Part shown: piece after piece, positions 1 to 11,769 of the stretch | Layout of the letters: each line of letters starts with the position of its first letter | Position numbering within the stretch: position 1 is the first letter of the stretch | Assembly: GCF_030035675.1 (NCBI RefSeq) | Contig: NC_084487.1 | Location: 32,158,474-32,222,473 of the forward strand | Origin: Rhineura floridana | Taxonomy: Eukaryota; Chordata; Lepidosauria; Squamata; Rhineuridae | Direction of reading: 5' to 3' | Length of the DNA stretch: 64,000 bases | Notes under the pieces: generated by a model | Told to the model about the DNA's origin: nothing | Seen by the model: only the letters and a program-made list of their open reading frames with translations | Databases searched by the model: none | Made by a program: the position numbers and the translations under genes

Positions 1-254
1 GCATCCCTAGGAGCCAATCAGCATAAAACAGGAGTCTGAGTGTTGGCTCCTGAGAAGAGTCTTCTCAGTGGCTGACTTACCTCCTTTCACTCTAATGGCT
101 CCAATCAGCATGAAAGGACAAGGACTCTTCTGAGCAGCTAACAGGCTCCCTTTTCATGCTGATTGGTTCATACATAAGGACCTGGCTGGGACCCTGCTGC
201 CAAAAAAGTAACGGGTCTGTGATCCCCCCGCAACCCCAGACAACTATACCCCTG
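1..254 (+). mobile_element. hAT-type non-autonomous element, CCAAT-rich family (copy 1, cut by window edge)
   Basis: This stretch matches three other copies in the window (3930-4308, 40184-40466, 40558-40929). Shared marks are a gattggctccaatcag palindrome carrying opposed CCAAT boxes, a self-complementary gagaagagtcttctc block, and the 3' end reading ctatacccctg. The left end lies outside the window, so its target duplication cannot be tested. The hAT assignment rests on the other copies. Confidence 0.7.
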
Positions 255-1160
255 ATCAGCACTGTTTTAGATATTCACCTACTATGCCAAAATCCATAAG
301 CCTATGTCCTATAATTATTTTGTAGCCATCTAAAGCCTGATGACCGGAAACATGTACATTGACTGGGCATTTGTATGCATGGGATGAATAGTATACTATG
401 GGTACATAAGATCATGGACTTGGGTATGGTAAATGTATGTCTGACAGAACAATTCTATGAAGGTCTAGTTGGAAGTAAATCCAGCTGAGTTCGATGGATC
501 TTAATTCCAAATAAGTGGTGAAGGATTGCCATCTGAAGGCTGCAACCCACAATGACTTGGGAGGAAGTTCTACTGAAATTAGTGAAACTTGCTTCTGAGG
601 AAATATGTGTTGGATCAGGCTGCACGTCTCATGGATTTTTACTGAGTTTCTTTCCAGGTGATGCTAACAGCCTAAGCAAAACATATCCTGAAAGTATGAC
701 CTATTGAACTTGCTCCTGCGTAAATACATTTACCATCAAAATGTCAGTGCATTTAGGATGTCAGTCTTGAAGGCAAGTTAGATCAAAATGTCTATGTCCT
801 CCTTAGGAAACATGGTTGGGATTGTCGCATTAGTTTTAAAGGAAGCTTTTCAGTCCCTTTATAGTTTTATGTTTTTGCCTGTTACGCCAAAATGACCTTC
901 AATGCATTTTTCCTTGTTCTCCCTCCACCATCTTTTTTCTTTGAAAGAAAAAGAGTTCAGTGCCATCTAGTGGGGGAGGGGGTTGGGAAACTCAAAGCAG
1001 TTGCCTTTTTTTTGTCAGGGATCAGTGCTAGCTAGGAAATGTGGAACAACGGCTTTGCTGTCCCTTTCTGTGGCTTCTGGGAAGAAAGGGCTAATTCACA
1101 AGAGACAGGAGGTTTTTCCAGTTGTGTAGAAAGGAAGCTGCCTTTGAGTTAGATGTCCAT
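255..1160. other. Intergenic, no gene seen
   Basis: No recognisable coding exon, RNA gene or repeat terminus. Ordinary AT-rich intergenic sequence with short homopolymers. Confidence 0.5.
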
Positions 1161-1179
1161 CTAGCTCAGAATTGTCTCA

Positions 1180-1322
1180 ACCTTCTTCAACCTAGTGCTC
1201 TGCAAATGCTCTCCACATGTTGCAAGACAACAGCTCCTATCATCCTGAAAACTGACTGTGCTGGCTAGGGCTGATGGGAGCTGGAGTCAAGGATCTGGAG
1301 GGCCACAGGTTCCCCATCCCTG
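1180..1322. mobile_element. Foldback MITE of the 'actacaactcccatc' family (degraded)
   Basis: The second arm (gggctgatgggagctgga ... ctggagggccacaggttcc) matches the arms of better copies at 6369, 21947 and 34114. The first arm is poorly conserved. The right end ccctg fits a hAT-type terminus. No target duplication was found, so this is an old copy. Confidence 0.5.
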
Positions 1323-1993
1323 CTGGCCATCAAGGACCATTATGACTGTAGCACCACGTTATTTCATTTTTATTTGTTTCAGGCGCTGAAGGCGCTGAGT
1401 GTCGTTTGTCTGGCAAGGAGCGAGAGTTGGGAGAGACCAACAAGCCCAGCTGCACATTCGTCTCTAGCTGCACTATTGACCTTGAGGCCAGCAAGTCTTG
1501 GCAGGACTGGGAAGAAGAGAAACACCAGCTGTGGCTCATTGACTGACGTTCAGCCCCGAGATCAGTGTTTAAGGAGTACTGCTGCAGTATAACAGGTACT
1601 AGTTAGTAGTCTTCCCAAAAGGGAAAGTTGTCTCTTTGGAGTCACTTCTTTGGTGTCTCGCTGAGGGTAGAAGTACCATTCTTTCTCATTTGTGTTTGTT
1701 TTTGGCTCTGTTGCTATTGTGGAACAGGTTGTGGAAGGCTTTTGCTGTGGAACTTGTGGGTCACAATTCATGCCACTCGGTGAGAGCTTAGACAGGTTGG
1801 AGAGTGTGGGTGAAAGGTGTTGAGCTGCTTAAAAACCTCAGAGTAAGAGTTTGGTGGCACAAAGTAGGGTCCTCTTTGTGTGAGAGAAAGAAGGGGAGTG
1901 AGTGGGCTGACCCAGGTGAGAGACCAGGTAGAAACTGTTGTTATGGCCATTTGGTAGTTTAAGTCAGTTGCAGGCCCTGTTTTCTCTAGCCGG

Positions 1994-2329
1994 TAGGGTT
2001 GCCAGGTTCATGGCCTGAGGCTGGTCCTGTATCTTTGGAAGAAGAGAAAGTCAGCCACTTGCAGGTGTTCTTGCAACACTGTAATGGGAAAACCACAAGG
2101 TGGAATTTTCCCTTCCCTCTGCACAACTTTTAAAGATACAGAAAATCTCTTGGAGGTCAGGCCTAGCCTCCAAGAGGTCTTCTGTATCTTTAAAAGTTGT
2201 GCAGAGGAAAGAGAGAATTCCACCGTGTAGTTTTCCCATTATAATGTTGTAAGAACACCTGCACTTGGCTGACTTTCTCTTCTCCCAAAGATACAGGATC
2301 AGTCTCAGGCCATGAACCTGGCAACCCTA
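1994..2329. mobile_element. hAT-type foldback element, TAGGG-ended family (copy 1)
   Basis: The ends are inverted: tagggttgccaggtt at the left and aacctggcaacccta at the right. The arms continue inward as a long inverted repeat (gatacagga, agagaaagtcagcca, aagatacag), so the whole 336 bp can fold on itself. The flanking 8 bases, ctagccgg and ctagtcag, match at six of eight places, as expected for an old hAT target-site duplication. No transposase is encoded. A shorter copy lies at 14001-14252. Confidence 0.8.
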
Positions 2330-2339
2330 CTAGTCAGCT

Positions 2340-3640
2340 ATTTGGTTAAAAGGGAAATTCTAATTATTGTCCCTGCTGTAGTTCAGCTTTGTTTTATGAA
2401 GGAGATGTTGATTTGTATATGTTGTGTATTGGACTAGTTTTTATGGATTCTGTATATTTTGTGTATTATTGCTCTTCTTTGGAATATTCTTCTTATTTCA
2501 TTGTGCCCCCACTCTGGGATTGAAATATTCAGTGAAGAATGGCTTATAAATAATGGGAAATAAAATAGGGGGTGGGAATCATAGTGCTAAGTATGCACTT
2601 GTGGCTGCGTCATGCATAGATTTCACTTCTTAAATTTTATTATTTTAATATTTTTACATTACAGATAATACATAGAATTATATTACAATAATCAAATAAA
2701 AACAACAACATAGGTTTGAAAAGTACTGTATCTTAAAAATTCATCCAATGGGATAGAGTTTATAATTTCATTACTACCTTCATAATTTACTGGAGAATCA
2801 AAAGAAAGTTTCAAATTCATCATCAGGAGTGCCACATAACATCAAATATCCTGGGGACTGGCCATCCATGTGTCTGTCTAGTTACATAGGCTACAAAGGG
2901 CCACTGCACTTCCAGAAACACTGCTGGATCTGCTTCTCTCATCACACGCACCTGGTGGGTACCTTTTCAGAGACAGCTACAAAAAAGGACTTTGTAAGCC
3001 AGTTATCCAGTTGGTAAGCCAAGGCATCCTTCCAGCCCTGGGTGACCACCAATCTTGCTGCCACCAACAAATGAACAATGTTATATGAGGTATGTCCATG
3101 TTTTGATCATCAAAAATCATTTTTTAAAAAATAGAAGTACTGAACTCCTAAAGAGGGAAATCTAACAGGAGAGAAATGAACAGAACAGCTCACTAGAGTA
3201 TAGCTACTATCTCTTTTCAAGAGCATGCATGTGTGTGAGTGGAGGAGGTTACAGTAGTCGCACAGGGGACACTGCTGTGAACAAAAGCTATGGAAAGACT
3301 GGAAGGGAGAAGGCAATGGATTGGGACAAAAGATGGAACCTGGCCCAAGTGGAAGACTCTGAGCTCAGCAGGTATATTGACAGGAACCCTCTTAAAAGTT
3401 TTGACCAGCTGAAAGCCACAAGATACCTTAAAGGCAGTTGGAAACACCCTCTGAATAATTCATAACTTTAGTCATAATTCATGGTAAATGAATATTTGCT
3501 ACCTGTCTGTAATTTCAGATGCTGTGCATGGATGGCTCTCAATAAGTGACAATTGGTTATCTTGCATTCCCCCTTTCCTTCATGTCTTATTTCCCAGCAG
3601 AATATATGTTACTGTGTTCTGCAGGACCCTTCTCTAAAAA
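2340..3640. other. Intergenic, no gene seen
   Basis: AT-rich sequence with short A/T runs. I see no exon, no RNA gene and no clear repeat end. The small ORFs here have no recognisable family or codon signature. Confidence 0.45.
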
Positions 3641-3830
3641 CATAAAGAGCCCTGCTGGATCAGAGCAAATGCCTATCTAGTCCAGCATCCTGTTACTCAC
3701 AATGGCCAACCAGATGTCTCTGGAAAGCCCACAAACAGGCTGTGAGGACAATAGCCCTCTCCCACTTCCTCTGATCTTGGAAGTAGCATAAAGGCATCAT
3801 GACTAGTAGCTAGAGATAGAAGGAGGCGGC
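3635..3830 (-). mobile_element. CR1-type LINE 3' UTR fragment
   Basis: Reverse-oriented CR1 3' end: it opens with aaaacataaagagccctg and contains tagtccagcatcctgtt, then the degraded region found complete at 31100-31270. Only non-coding 3' sequence is present, as usual for 5'-truncated CR1 insertions. Confidence 0.75.
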
Positions 3831-3929
3831 GATTTCCATCTCATCCTGTGTTCATCACAGAGCACTGTTTCCGTTATGCTACAGTTTGGCTTTTGCTGAA
3901 ACCTATGTTGTGCATCTTGCTATCTGCTA

Positions 3930-4308
3930 CAGTAGTGTAGTGGCAAACTCAGAAGTGCAGGGTCCCTTCATGTTAATCACAGCCATGCCTCCTCTCTGCT
4001 TATTTTGCTATGGGGTTGAGAATGAGATCCTTGTTAATACCTAGGAACCTATAAACATGAAAGAGGAGAGTGTTAGCTATTGAGAAGAGTCTTCTCAGTG
4101 TTTGGCTCACCACCTTTCACTCTGATTGGCTCCAATCAACAGGAAAGGACAAGGAAGCATGTTAAAAGACTCCTCTCAGTGGCTAACACATTTCCCTTTC
4201 ATGTTGATTGGCGCATAGGATGCTGGAGACATAGGGACTCTACTGGGACTCTGCTCCCAAAAACGTAAAGGGTCTAAGAGCCTCCAAGACCCCACACATC
4301 TACACCTG
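3930..4308 (+). mobile_element. hAT-type non-autonomous element, CCAAT-rich family (copy 2)
   Basis: Starts cagtagtgtagtgg and ends ctacacctg, an imperfect inverted terminal repeat. The flanking 8 bases are atctgcta (3922-3929) and acctgcta (4309-4316), identical at seven of eight positions: a hAT-type target-site duplication. The interior has the opposed CCAAT boxes and the gagaagagtcttctc palindrome. It is 379 bp long with no coding capacity. Family name unknown to me. Confidence 0.82.
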
Positions 4309-4554
4309 ACCTGCTATGGCCAAAACTAACATAATTATGTAACATAATCAATTTCAGTGCATTTCAGTGGAAAGGAAATGTCAAAAACGCTGGAGAGAAT
4401 GATTATTTACATAATGTTTGCAATACCCTAAAAAAGATAGCAAATACCACTTGTATTTCCATTCCTGACCTCTAACGAACAGGCAAATTGTGGCAATTTC
4501 TGCTCCTATTACTGATGGAATTCTCCAACATCCCTACTAGTATCCAGCCACTGA

Positions 4555-4700
4555 CAGCCTTATCCTTCATCCGTTAGCTTAATCCCCTTTTAAGGCCATC
4601 AAAGTTGCTAGCCATCATCACATTCTGTGTCACAGAATATACCACATATACACCCCTTGTCTGTTCTGAATCTCCCACCATTCAACTCGACCCCTCTGGG
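4555..4700 (-). mobile_element. CR1-type LINE ORF2 3' fragment (degraded)
   Basis: Carries, in reverse orientation, the phrase cttttaaggccatcaaagtt and the downstream tctgaatctcccaccattca, matching the coding 3' part of the longer CR1 copy at 31275-31800 with many substitutions. Confidence 0.55.
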
Positions 4701-5620
4701 AGCACTCCCGAAATATATCGATAAGAGTTTTGCCATTGATCAGTGTGAATTGCACCCATAGACTCATTGAGAAATAGAGCTAGAGTTTAACACAGCCTCA
4801 CTCAAGAATGAATGCATCATATCTACAACAAGCCTACAGTGCCAACCTTAGCTGGCAACTTGCTTTGCTGTGAACGGCTGGCATCCAATGAAAGACAAGC
4901 CAAGAATTATTTTTAGTCGACATTTGTGAATGTTAGAAAATTGGTATAGGAGATCTGGAGTCAAGAGAGAGAGAATAAGGGGGACCCACAGACCCAAAGA
5001 CCTAAAGAGAAATGTTTCTCTGAAGTTCTTTATATTTGCTGAAGAACAGAGAAGGAAATTTTCATTCTTCTGTATCTTTGCTGGCAGCTAGTCCAAGCTG
5101 AGTAGCTTCACTCAACAGTACAAAAATATAAGAACAGCTGATGTCGAGGATGAAAAAAAATCTATTTCGAAACAAGCCTGCTGTACTGTTCTATAAGTTT
5201 TGTATTTTTCTCCCCCTTGTGCCTTGTGACTGGATTATTTGCATGAAAATGCACTCTTTGGTTCATCAGTGCCTACAGCTTATGCTTTCCCATCTGAAGA
5301 CCTAATAGTGTTTGTGTATATTATAATAGGTTGCTGTAGAAATGATTAGATCACAAAGAGTGAATTATAAATTGAAGTGGCGGAAATATACACAGAAATG
5401 AGAAACGAAGTCTCAAAATGAAATACTGTTTTCCTCACTGATTCTCTTAAGCCACAACGAAGAGTACAGGAAGAGAAGTACCTGAATACTTTCAGCAGAG
5501 TAATTGCTATTGCTTCCCAAAATGGTTTCCCATGACACCATGCTGTAATTACTTAATGATGGATTTAAGGGCCTACCAATAAGCTGTGTGTTTCTTGTGA
5601 GGACAATGCTATCACACCTG
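4700..5620. other. Intergenic, no gene seen
   Basis: No recognised gene or repeat terminus. AT-rich sequence. Confidence 0.4.
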
Positions 5621-5629
5621 GTCATACAA

Positions 5630-5745
5630 ACATAGGAAGCTGCCTTATACAGAATCAAACCATTGGTCCATCTAGCCGAGTACTGTCTACACTGACCACC
5701 AGCAGCTGTCCAGGGTTTCAGACAGGAGTTTTTCTGAGCCCTACA
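5630..5745 (-). mobile_element. tRNA-derived SINE, 3' part (reverse)
   Basis: Reverse complement of the common tail reading gctagatggaccaatggttt, followed by the cagcttcctatgttt end. The tRNA-like head is missing. It abuts the BovB fragment that follows. Confidence 0.7.
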
Positions 5746-5935
5746 GAAGAGAGTAGAAAAAGAGGAAGACCAAAGAAGAGATGGATTGATTCCATAAAGA
5801 AAGCCACAGACCTGAACTTCCAAGATCTGAACAGAGTGGTTTATAACAGATGCTATTAGAGGTTGCTGATTCATAGGGTCGCCATAAGTTGTAATCGACT
5901 TGAAGGCACATAACGACAACAACCTGGAGATAGAA
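5745..5935 (+). mobile_element. BovB/RTE LINE 3' end
   Basis: The last codons of the RTE-type ORF2 are readable on the + strand (KRGRPKKRWIDSIKKA ... DLNRVVYNRCY, then stop). They are followed by the typical BovB 3' tail: tcatagggtcgccataagtt, then gtaatcgacttgaaggcac. The fragment is 5'-truncated, as most BovB copies are. This tail is the sequence shared with the Sauria SINEs in the window. Confidence 0.85.
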
Positions 5936-6279
5936 ATGTGCTAGATTTCTGCCCAATTCAGATTTGGTATCAATTTTTCCATTAATTTGCTTATTCTCTA
6001 TTGCTGTAGTGATTTTGTGGCTATTTTTTAAAAAATCTGCCTCTAAAATATTGACAGTAAGAATAATAATTTTATTGATATTTCCTGTAACTGATATTTC
6101 CTGTGAAATTGTCAATGTTTTCTTTTAAAATATTGATATTAATATCAATTTTGTGTGTGTGTGAGGGGGAAAACAGATGGGTAAAAGCAGCGGCTAGTGG
6201 ACAAAGAATGAACTCGAATTGATACCGGCCTGTTGGGTCGACAGAGTGCTTTCGAACTGGTACCAACCAATGGATGCCA

Positions 6280-6357
6280 TCCCTACCTGGAGACACCAGG
6301 GACAGAACCTGAGACCTTCTGCATGCAACACAGATGCTTTAGCAAGGTGGCTCCATG
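6280..6357 (-). mobile_element. tRNA-derived SINE head fragment (reverse)
   Basis: Contains the reversed sequence tctgcatgcaacacagatgc preceded by ctggagacaccaggga, matching the tRNA-like head of the common SINE seen complete at 29555-29745. Confidence 0.55.
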
Positions 6358-6368
6358 TGCCTTTAGAC

Positions 6369-6504
6369 CAGTTGTAGGGAACCTTTGGCCCTCCAGGTGT
6401 TGCTGAACTATATCTCCCATCATCCCTGCCCTGGGCATGCCTGTTAGGGCTGATGGTAGCTGTAGCTCAGAAACATCTGGAGGTTCAATGGTTCCCCACT
6501 CCTG
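6369..6504. mobile_element. hAT MITE, 'actacaactcccatc' foldback family
   Basis: A 136-bp foldback with ends cagttgtagggaacc and ggttccccactcctg. It is flanked by a perfect 8-bp duplication ctttagac (6361-6368 and 6505-6512). Interior arms contain ccctccaggtgttgctgaac and its diverged complement. Non-coding. Confidence 0.88.
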
Positions 6505-7653
6505 CTTTAGACTATTCCCTGGTACTAAGGCTGGTCCAAGATGAAATTTAGAGATGGGGTAGCATGGCAGTGTTGGGGGGGGGTCACAGAAAAGTCCCTT
6601 TATGGGTTCCCTATCAATCTAGCATCCAAAGTACAAGGGGTGGGTTGAGCAAAGCCTTTCCTCTGAATCTAAAAGAACAGTCAGATTCATACAAGAAGAG
6701 ATGCTCCCTCAACTTTTACTTGGCTCAAAGTTTAACTTGACTTCTTGGTATAAACCGCTATGATTTTATATCTTAAAAGTGGGTTTTTATGGATTGGAAA
6801 GGGGGTGCGTTGGTGAGTACCTGTGTGTTTCCTTATCTTGGCATCCTTAGGTATGACTGTTAATTCCAATTAAAATGGGAGTTACAGTTATTTCAGCTAT
6901 ACCCCAGATCCAAAAATAATACTTAGCCTTTGTAGAGCACATTTCAGGTGGTTCAAAGTGTTTCACATACGTTATACCTTTAATATAAAAACATACTATA
7001 GATCAGTAGTTGCCTCCAACTAATGATTTATTTTACATTGAGGCCATTGGGGGACTGGATGACAAATGAGAGTAATTACTCCAAATGATACACCTTGGCT
7101 TAGCCCTGGGGTCTGAGTCCCCCTGTTCCTCGCTTTCCAGTCTTTCCCAAGCTTGCACCAGTAACTTTGACCAAAAGGATAGATGCACAAGCGCAGAGTA
7201 ATTTATCCTCATCTTGGAACCATACTACAGCATAAGTCATGCAGGGCTTACTCAAGAGAAATTTTATACAGAATGACCAGAGTTGGCTCTAGGCTGGGGG
7301 GGGGGGCTTTACAAGTGACAAGGGCCCCCTGGCAGCTTCCTTGGCAGTGGCAGTACTACTCTAATTGGCACCAGGTGACCACTGTTTTGATTTCCCATAA
7401 TGCCCTGAGCAACACTAGATTGTGTCATGACTGCAGAGTCTAGCAGTGACCAAGACACTGAGTCACAGGCAGCAGAGCCATCAGCTAAGGAGCCATACTG
7501 GGTATCCAATTCTGAGCCATATGCTGATGCCCCAGAGGCCACTGAATCAGAGTCTAGTGGGCAGCCCCTCCCCTGAATCAGATCCTACAGCAGCAGGGCT
7601 CACAGAGCCAGAGCTGGACCCTCATGGGCACCTTTCACCAGGGCCAGATTTAT

Positions 7654-7884
7654 GAGAGCCAGTGTGGTGTAGTGGTTAAGGTGTTGGACTATGACCTGGG
7701 AGACCAGGGTTCGAATCCCCACACAGCCATGAAGCTCACTGGGTGACCTTGGGCCAGTCACTGCCTCTCAGCCTCAGAGGAAGGCAATGGTAAATCACCT
7801 CTGAATACCGCTTACCATGAAAACCCTATTCATAGGGTCGCCATAAGCCGGGATCGACTTGAAGGCAGTCCATTTCCATTTTTA
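7654..7884 (+). mobile_element. Sauria SINE (tRNA head, BovB tail)
   Basis: Full-length copy. The head has pol III promoter-like boxes (tagtggttaaggtgttgga and ggttcgaatcccc). The middle has tgggtgaccttgggccagtc. The 3' end has tcatagggtcgccataagcc and gacttgaaggcagtcc, shared with BovB at 5870-5910. In squamates such SINEs are known to be mobilised by BovB. No clear target duplication. Confidence 0.92.
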
Positions 7885-8540
7885 AACAAGCTACAGCTTA
7901 GGGCCTCGCATTACGAGGGGCCTTGCGTTAGAAAGAAAGGGGAAAAATGTTTACAACATTGCCACCAGGAAGCCATAAACATCATACAAAATGAAGATAA
8001 TTTTTGGTAGGTGTTGAATATCATTGTTGCAGCTCACTTGCCGACAACAGTAAACAGTAAACAATTCTATAGAACGTCGTACACATGCGGCCCTTTGGAT
8101 TCTTGCAGAAAACAGCCTGCGTGTATATATAAATTATATTATATCTAATTTATATATTACAACTTTATGTTATATTGTTTAATTGTGTTGTGTTTGACAA
8201 ATTCTTAAATAAAGAATGTGCACACATATAACTTGCATTTTTAATAACTATATTACACGACAATCAAATTCCGTTCAATTGTACAGCCTGTATTTTGCAT
8301 TTTAAAATTGTGTTTGTTGAAGAGGGAAGGGCCTCACTCATGTTATAGCTTAGGGCCACAACAAGTTTAAATCTGACCCTGCCTTTCACAAACAAGAAGA
8401 GATGATGACATCATAGCACAGCCAGAAAGCATCTTGCCCAGATTTTCAGATCTTCTCACAAATGCTGTGCTGAACATGACATACTACTTAACACTCTCAG
8501 AAGCTCTTTACCATTTTGGGAGACTGTTATTTTTCACAGG
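7885..8540. other. Intergenic, no gene seen
   Basis: AT-rich; no recognisable gene or element boundary. The phrase tagcttagggcc occurs twice, near 7890 and 8345, so the interval could be a single unidentified insertion. Confidence 0.3.
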
Positions 8541-8544
8541 GTGT

Positions 8545-8718
8545 CTGTGGCTAAGGCCCTGAAGGAAAGGAGGCCACTGGTACATCTAGTTCAGCACTGT
8601 CTACACTGACTGGCAGCAGCTTTCTGGGATTTCAGACAGAAATCTTTCCCAGCCTGCCTTGGAGATGCCAGGGATTGGATTTGGGGGCTCCTGCATGCAA
8701 AGCATGTGCTCTACCTAG
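8545..8718 (-). mobile_element. tRNA-derived SINE (reverse)
   Basis: Reverse copy with the recognisable parts tagttcagcactgtctacac, cctgcatgcaaagcatgtgc and tctaccta. The order matches the full copies at 27333 and 29555 read on the other strand. Confidence 0.75.
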
Positions 8719-8726
8719 GGACAGGT

Positions 8727-8863
8727 CACTGTTCTTCAACTATGGGTCCCCCAGATGTTGATGAACTACAACTCTCTTCATCCCCAACCATCGACCATGC
8801 TGTCTATGGATGAAGGAAGTTGTAGTCCAACAACATCTGGGGACCCAAGGTTGAAAAACAGTG
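8727..8863. mobile_element. hAT MITE, 'cactgttcttcaa' foldback subfamily
   Basis: A 137-bp foldback with ends cactgttcttcaac and gttgaaaaacagtg. It is flanked by a perfect 8-bp duplication ggacaggt (8719-8726, 8864-8871). The arms carry cccagatgttgatgaactac and its near complement. Related to 61222-61355. Confidence 0.88.
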
Positions 8864-9374
8864 GGACAGGTGATTTTGAAATGTATATTTTGAGAGAAAA
8901 TACATTTAGAAACGTGTACTTGGAAAGAAAATATATTTAAAAAATATATATCTAAATGCAAATTTTTGCGAGGATTTTTAAAAATCTCAGATTAAGGCAG
9001 ACCATTTCTGTTATGATAAATCTGTTTAGTCCCATTTCTGCATTAATCTGGAACTTTTGAAAATCCATACAAAAATGCATGTAAATATGTACTTAAATAT
9101 GTATATTTTAATACATTCGAGCTGAGAACTGCATTGGAACATTTCAGGAAGTGCAAAATCTGGTGGATACTGATAGCTAATACGTACATTAGTCCAGGAG
9201 GTGCAGATCAGCTCATTTGTAGTGGAATTCGCAAAGTTCAAGTTTTGTGATCATAGAACTTCTACCACTGAACTACAGCTCTTCCCCAGTAGTGTAGTAG
9301 CAGGTCTTTATCATCTTTGCTTGTGTCCAATTTTCTTCAATGATCCTTTTGATCCTTATCTCACACAAAGACTC

Positions 9375-9690
9375 AGTTCGCACATAATGCTAGGCCAAAC
9401 CATGGCTTAGCATGAACAAGCAAACATGCAGTTTCCCAAGCAAAGATCACAGCCATAACATTCCTCCCCTATCCTGCTGCTGCAATGCTACCCAGGACTA
9501 AACCATGGTTTGACTTAGTGTTATGTCCAAATCCAGGCAAACCATGAACTGTATAACCAAGGTTTGTTCTTGTTTTACCGCTTGTGGTATGTCTGGAGGA
9601 GACAAACCACAAGACTGAGCTTGTATCTGATGTAACTTAGCATTACATCTAAATCATGGCTTAGCTGTGGGTAATATGTTGGCAGCAGGA
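9375..9690. repeat. Foldback repeat with 'aaaccatggttt' blocks
   Basis: The segment has many copies of a short palindromic word (aaccatggcttag, aaaccatggtttg, aaccaaggttt). It resembles 26470-26845 and 36860-37135, so these are probably copies of one non-autonomous DNA element. Clear ends and a target duplication were not found. Confidence 0.5.
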
Positions 9691-10261
9691 TCACTGGCTG
9701 TGTCATTTCAGGAATTGGCTACTTTGTGCCAAGCCCTGGATTATCTTGGTGTTAAATCCGAACTGGGCCATACAGTAGCCCTGTGGAAAAGCTTGAACAA
9801 AAAGGAAGAGATTATCACAACACAGCCAGTATGATAAGGAAGCACCTTTACCTTGACCATACTTGCAGACCTCCCCACAAGTGCTAAGCTGAACACAACA
9901 TACCACTTAACACTTCTGATGACTCAGGGCTGTTAATAATTTTGAGAGACTATTATCTTCCAAGGGTGTTAGCTATGGATTTTTGTTTTCATTTTTTACA
10001 CTTGGACAAACACAGTTAGACACGGACAGCTGCATTTCTTTGGTTTGGAAGCCCTTGATAAATGGATGCGTTTCCAGGGGAGCTCTAAAAAGGGTAGTTG
10101 CTGCAAGAATTTTATCAGCACGGAGCCAGGTGTTTCCATTACGCCTTTTCTTTTCAGCGTGCTCTGTCATTTAATTCTGCTTTGCAATAGTGCATGATGG
10201 CTGATACTTTTGCCACTGATTTCTCCCACTCAAATAGAAAAAGCATTTAAAAGGGGGAATA

Positions 10262-10375
10262 TGCATCAGATATTACTTTTTACAGCACACTGCATGTTTA
10301 CTCAGAAGCAAGTCCCACTAAATTCAATGAGGCTTACTCCAGGAAATTGGGAGTAGAGTTGCAGCCTTAGTAAAT
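10262..10375. repeat. Short palindromic repeat ('tgcaatccaatac' family), degraded
   Basis: Contains tttactcagaagcaagtccc and the opposing aggcttactccagg, both marks of the small repeat best seen at 51930-52026. Probably a non-autonomous DNA element. Confidence 0.45.
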
Positions 10376-10924
10376 CAACTGCAATGAATCCCTTTTGTTC
10401 AAGCATCTCTATGTTCCAAACATCCACCCATGTCTTGCAGCACTTTCAGCTAAGTTTCCCATTCTCAGCACTTTGACTTCTCTGCATTATGTATACTAGG
10501 ATGCATAATGGGGTTTTGTGTGCCATCTAATGGCATTTCAAATCCCCCTGGAAAAACCTGTTGTGAGTTCTAACCCTTTTAGAATCAAACCACAGGTTTT
10601 CCCTAGAATGGTTGGGAAGACTGATTATGGAGTATTTCGTTATGCATGCATGTCATGTTATGCATCTGAAGGTCACATAGCAACATGGGATTTGTAGAAC
10701 TTAAGAATACGGAAATATTGTTGAACGTGCATGCTGATCATGGGATTTGCAAACTCTGTTCATTATATGGATGAGATTACAGGAGAGAATGAGATGACAG
10801 CACTACTGCAAAATTTTAGCCTTTCCTTATGTAAACTTTGCTGCTCATAAATCCCAAAGATTGCCAGATGGGTAACAAAGAGATCAATAAGAGATCAACA
10901 AGCCTTTTAGGTTGAGACCTATCC

Positions 10925-11155
10925 CAGTCTGCATCTGTGTTAGAATTGCTTAATATGTTTTTTTAATAATGTTTTTAAACCTTTTTTAAAGTTTTTTTTA
11001 AAATGTTTTTAACTCTGTTTTGTTTAATGTATTTTAAGATCTGTTTTTATGATGTTTTAAAGTGTTCTTAGCGCTTTGTTTGCTGCCCTGGGCTCCTGCT
11101 GGGAGGAAGGGCGGGATACAAATTAAATAATAAATACATAAATAGATAAATAAGT
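10925..11155 (+). mobile_element. L2-type LINE/SINE 3' tail
   Basis: T-rich 3' untranslated sequence (repeated aatgtttttaa words), then ctgccctgggctcctgctgg, gaggaagggcgggataca, and an AAATA-type tail. The same tail in reverse occurs at 38041-38099 and inside the hAT element at 49001. I infer an L2-like origin because the same tail follows L2-like coding sequence at 43560-43810. Confidence 0.65.
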
Positions 11156-11357
11156 AATGCCCACAAATACCCTTTCCCCACACACACAAAAAACCTCAAG
11201 TGCAGATATGCCTTTATCAGTGAAGATTCTGGTAGTAATTGTAAGTAATCTGCTTGCCCATAGTGGCATACAATAAATTAATAGGAGAGCAAGCAACTCA
11301 TGATCCTGGCTATACCAACAATCACTAGAAAGCCTTGTAATTATGTCAGTAATCCTT

Positions 11358-11545
11358 GTGTGGAAAAGCCTGTAGCTCAGTGGCAGAGCCCATGCTTTCC
11401 AAGCAGGAAGTCCTCGTTTCTAGTCCTCGGCAGGGCTGGGAAAGACCCCATCTGTAACCTAGCAGAGCTGCTGTCAGTCAGACAACATAGAAAACTGGAA
11501 GAGGTGGACCCATGACCTGACTCAATATAAAAGCCATTTGCTACA
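11358..11545 (+). mobile_element. tRNA-derived SINE
   Basis: Begins with tgtagctcagtggcagagcc, the tRNA-like A-box region, followed by gctttccaagcaggaagtcc. The body is diverged but keeps ctgctgtcagtcagac and ctgactcaatataaaagcca. Confidence 0.75.
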
Positions 11546-11769
11546 GTCCACAGGGGAATCCTACATATGATAGTATACCGTCAGACAACCACTCTTTAAT
11601 TTTACATTATATTTTACACTGAACATTATTTTCTTGTATGCAGCACATATCAACATGCAAGGGAAAATGTGAATGAATCAATTACTATATGTAACTTTTT
11701 GCTACTGTGATTATGTTCGTGAGCTTAGAACCTAGCATTGAATCAGATGTGAAGATCACACCAAGAGAT

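Noticed and set aside
5413-6115. Minus-strand ORFs of 169 and 124 codons
   Set aside because: They run antisense across a tRNA-SINE fragment and the BovB 3' end; no domain or splice support.
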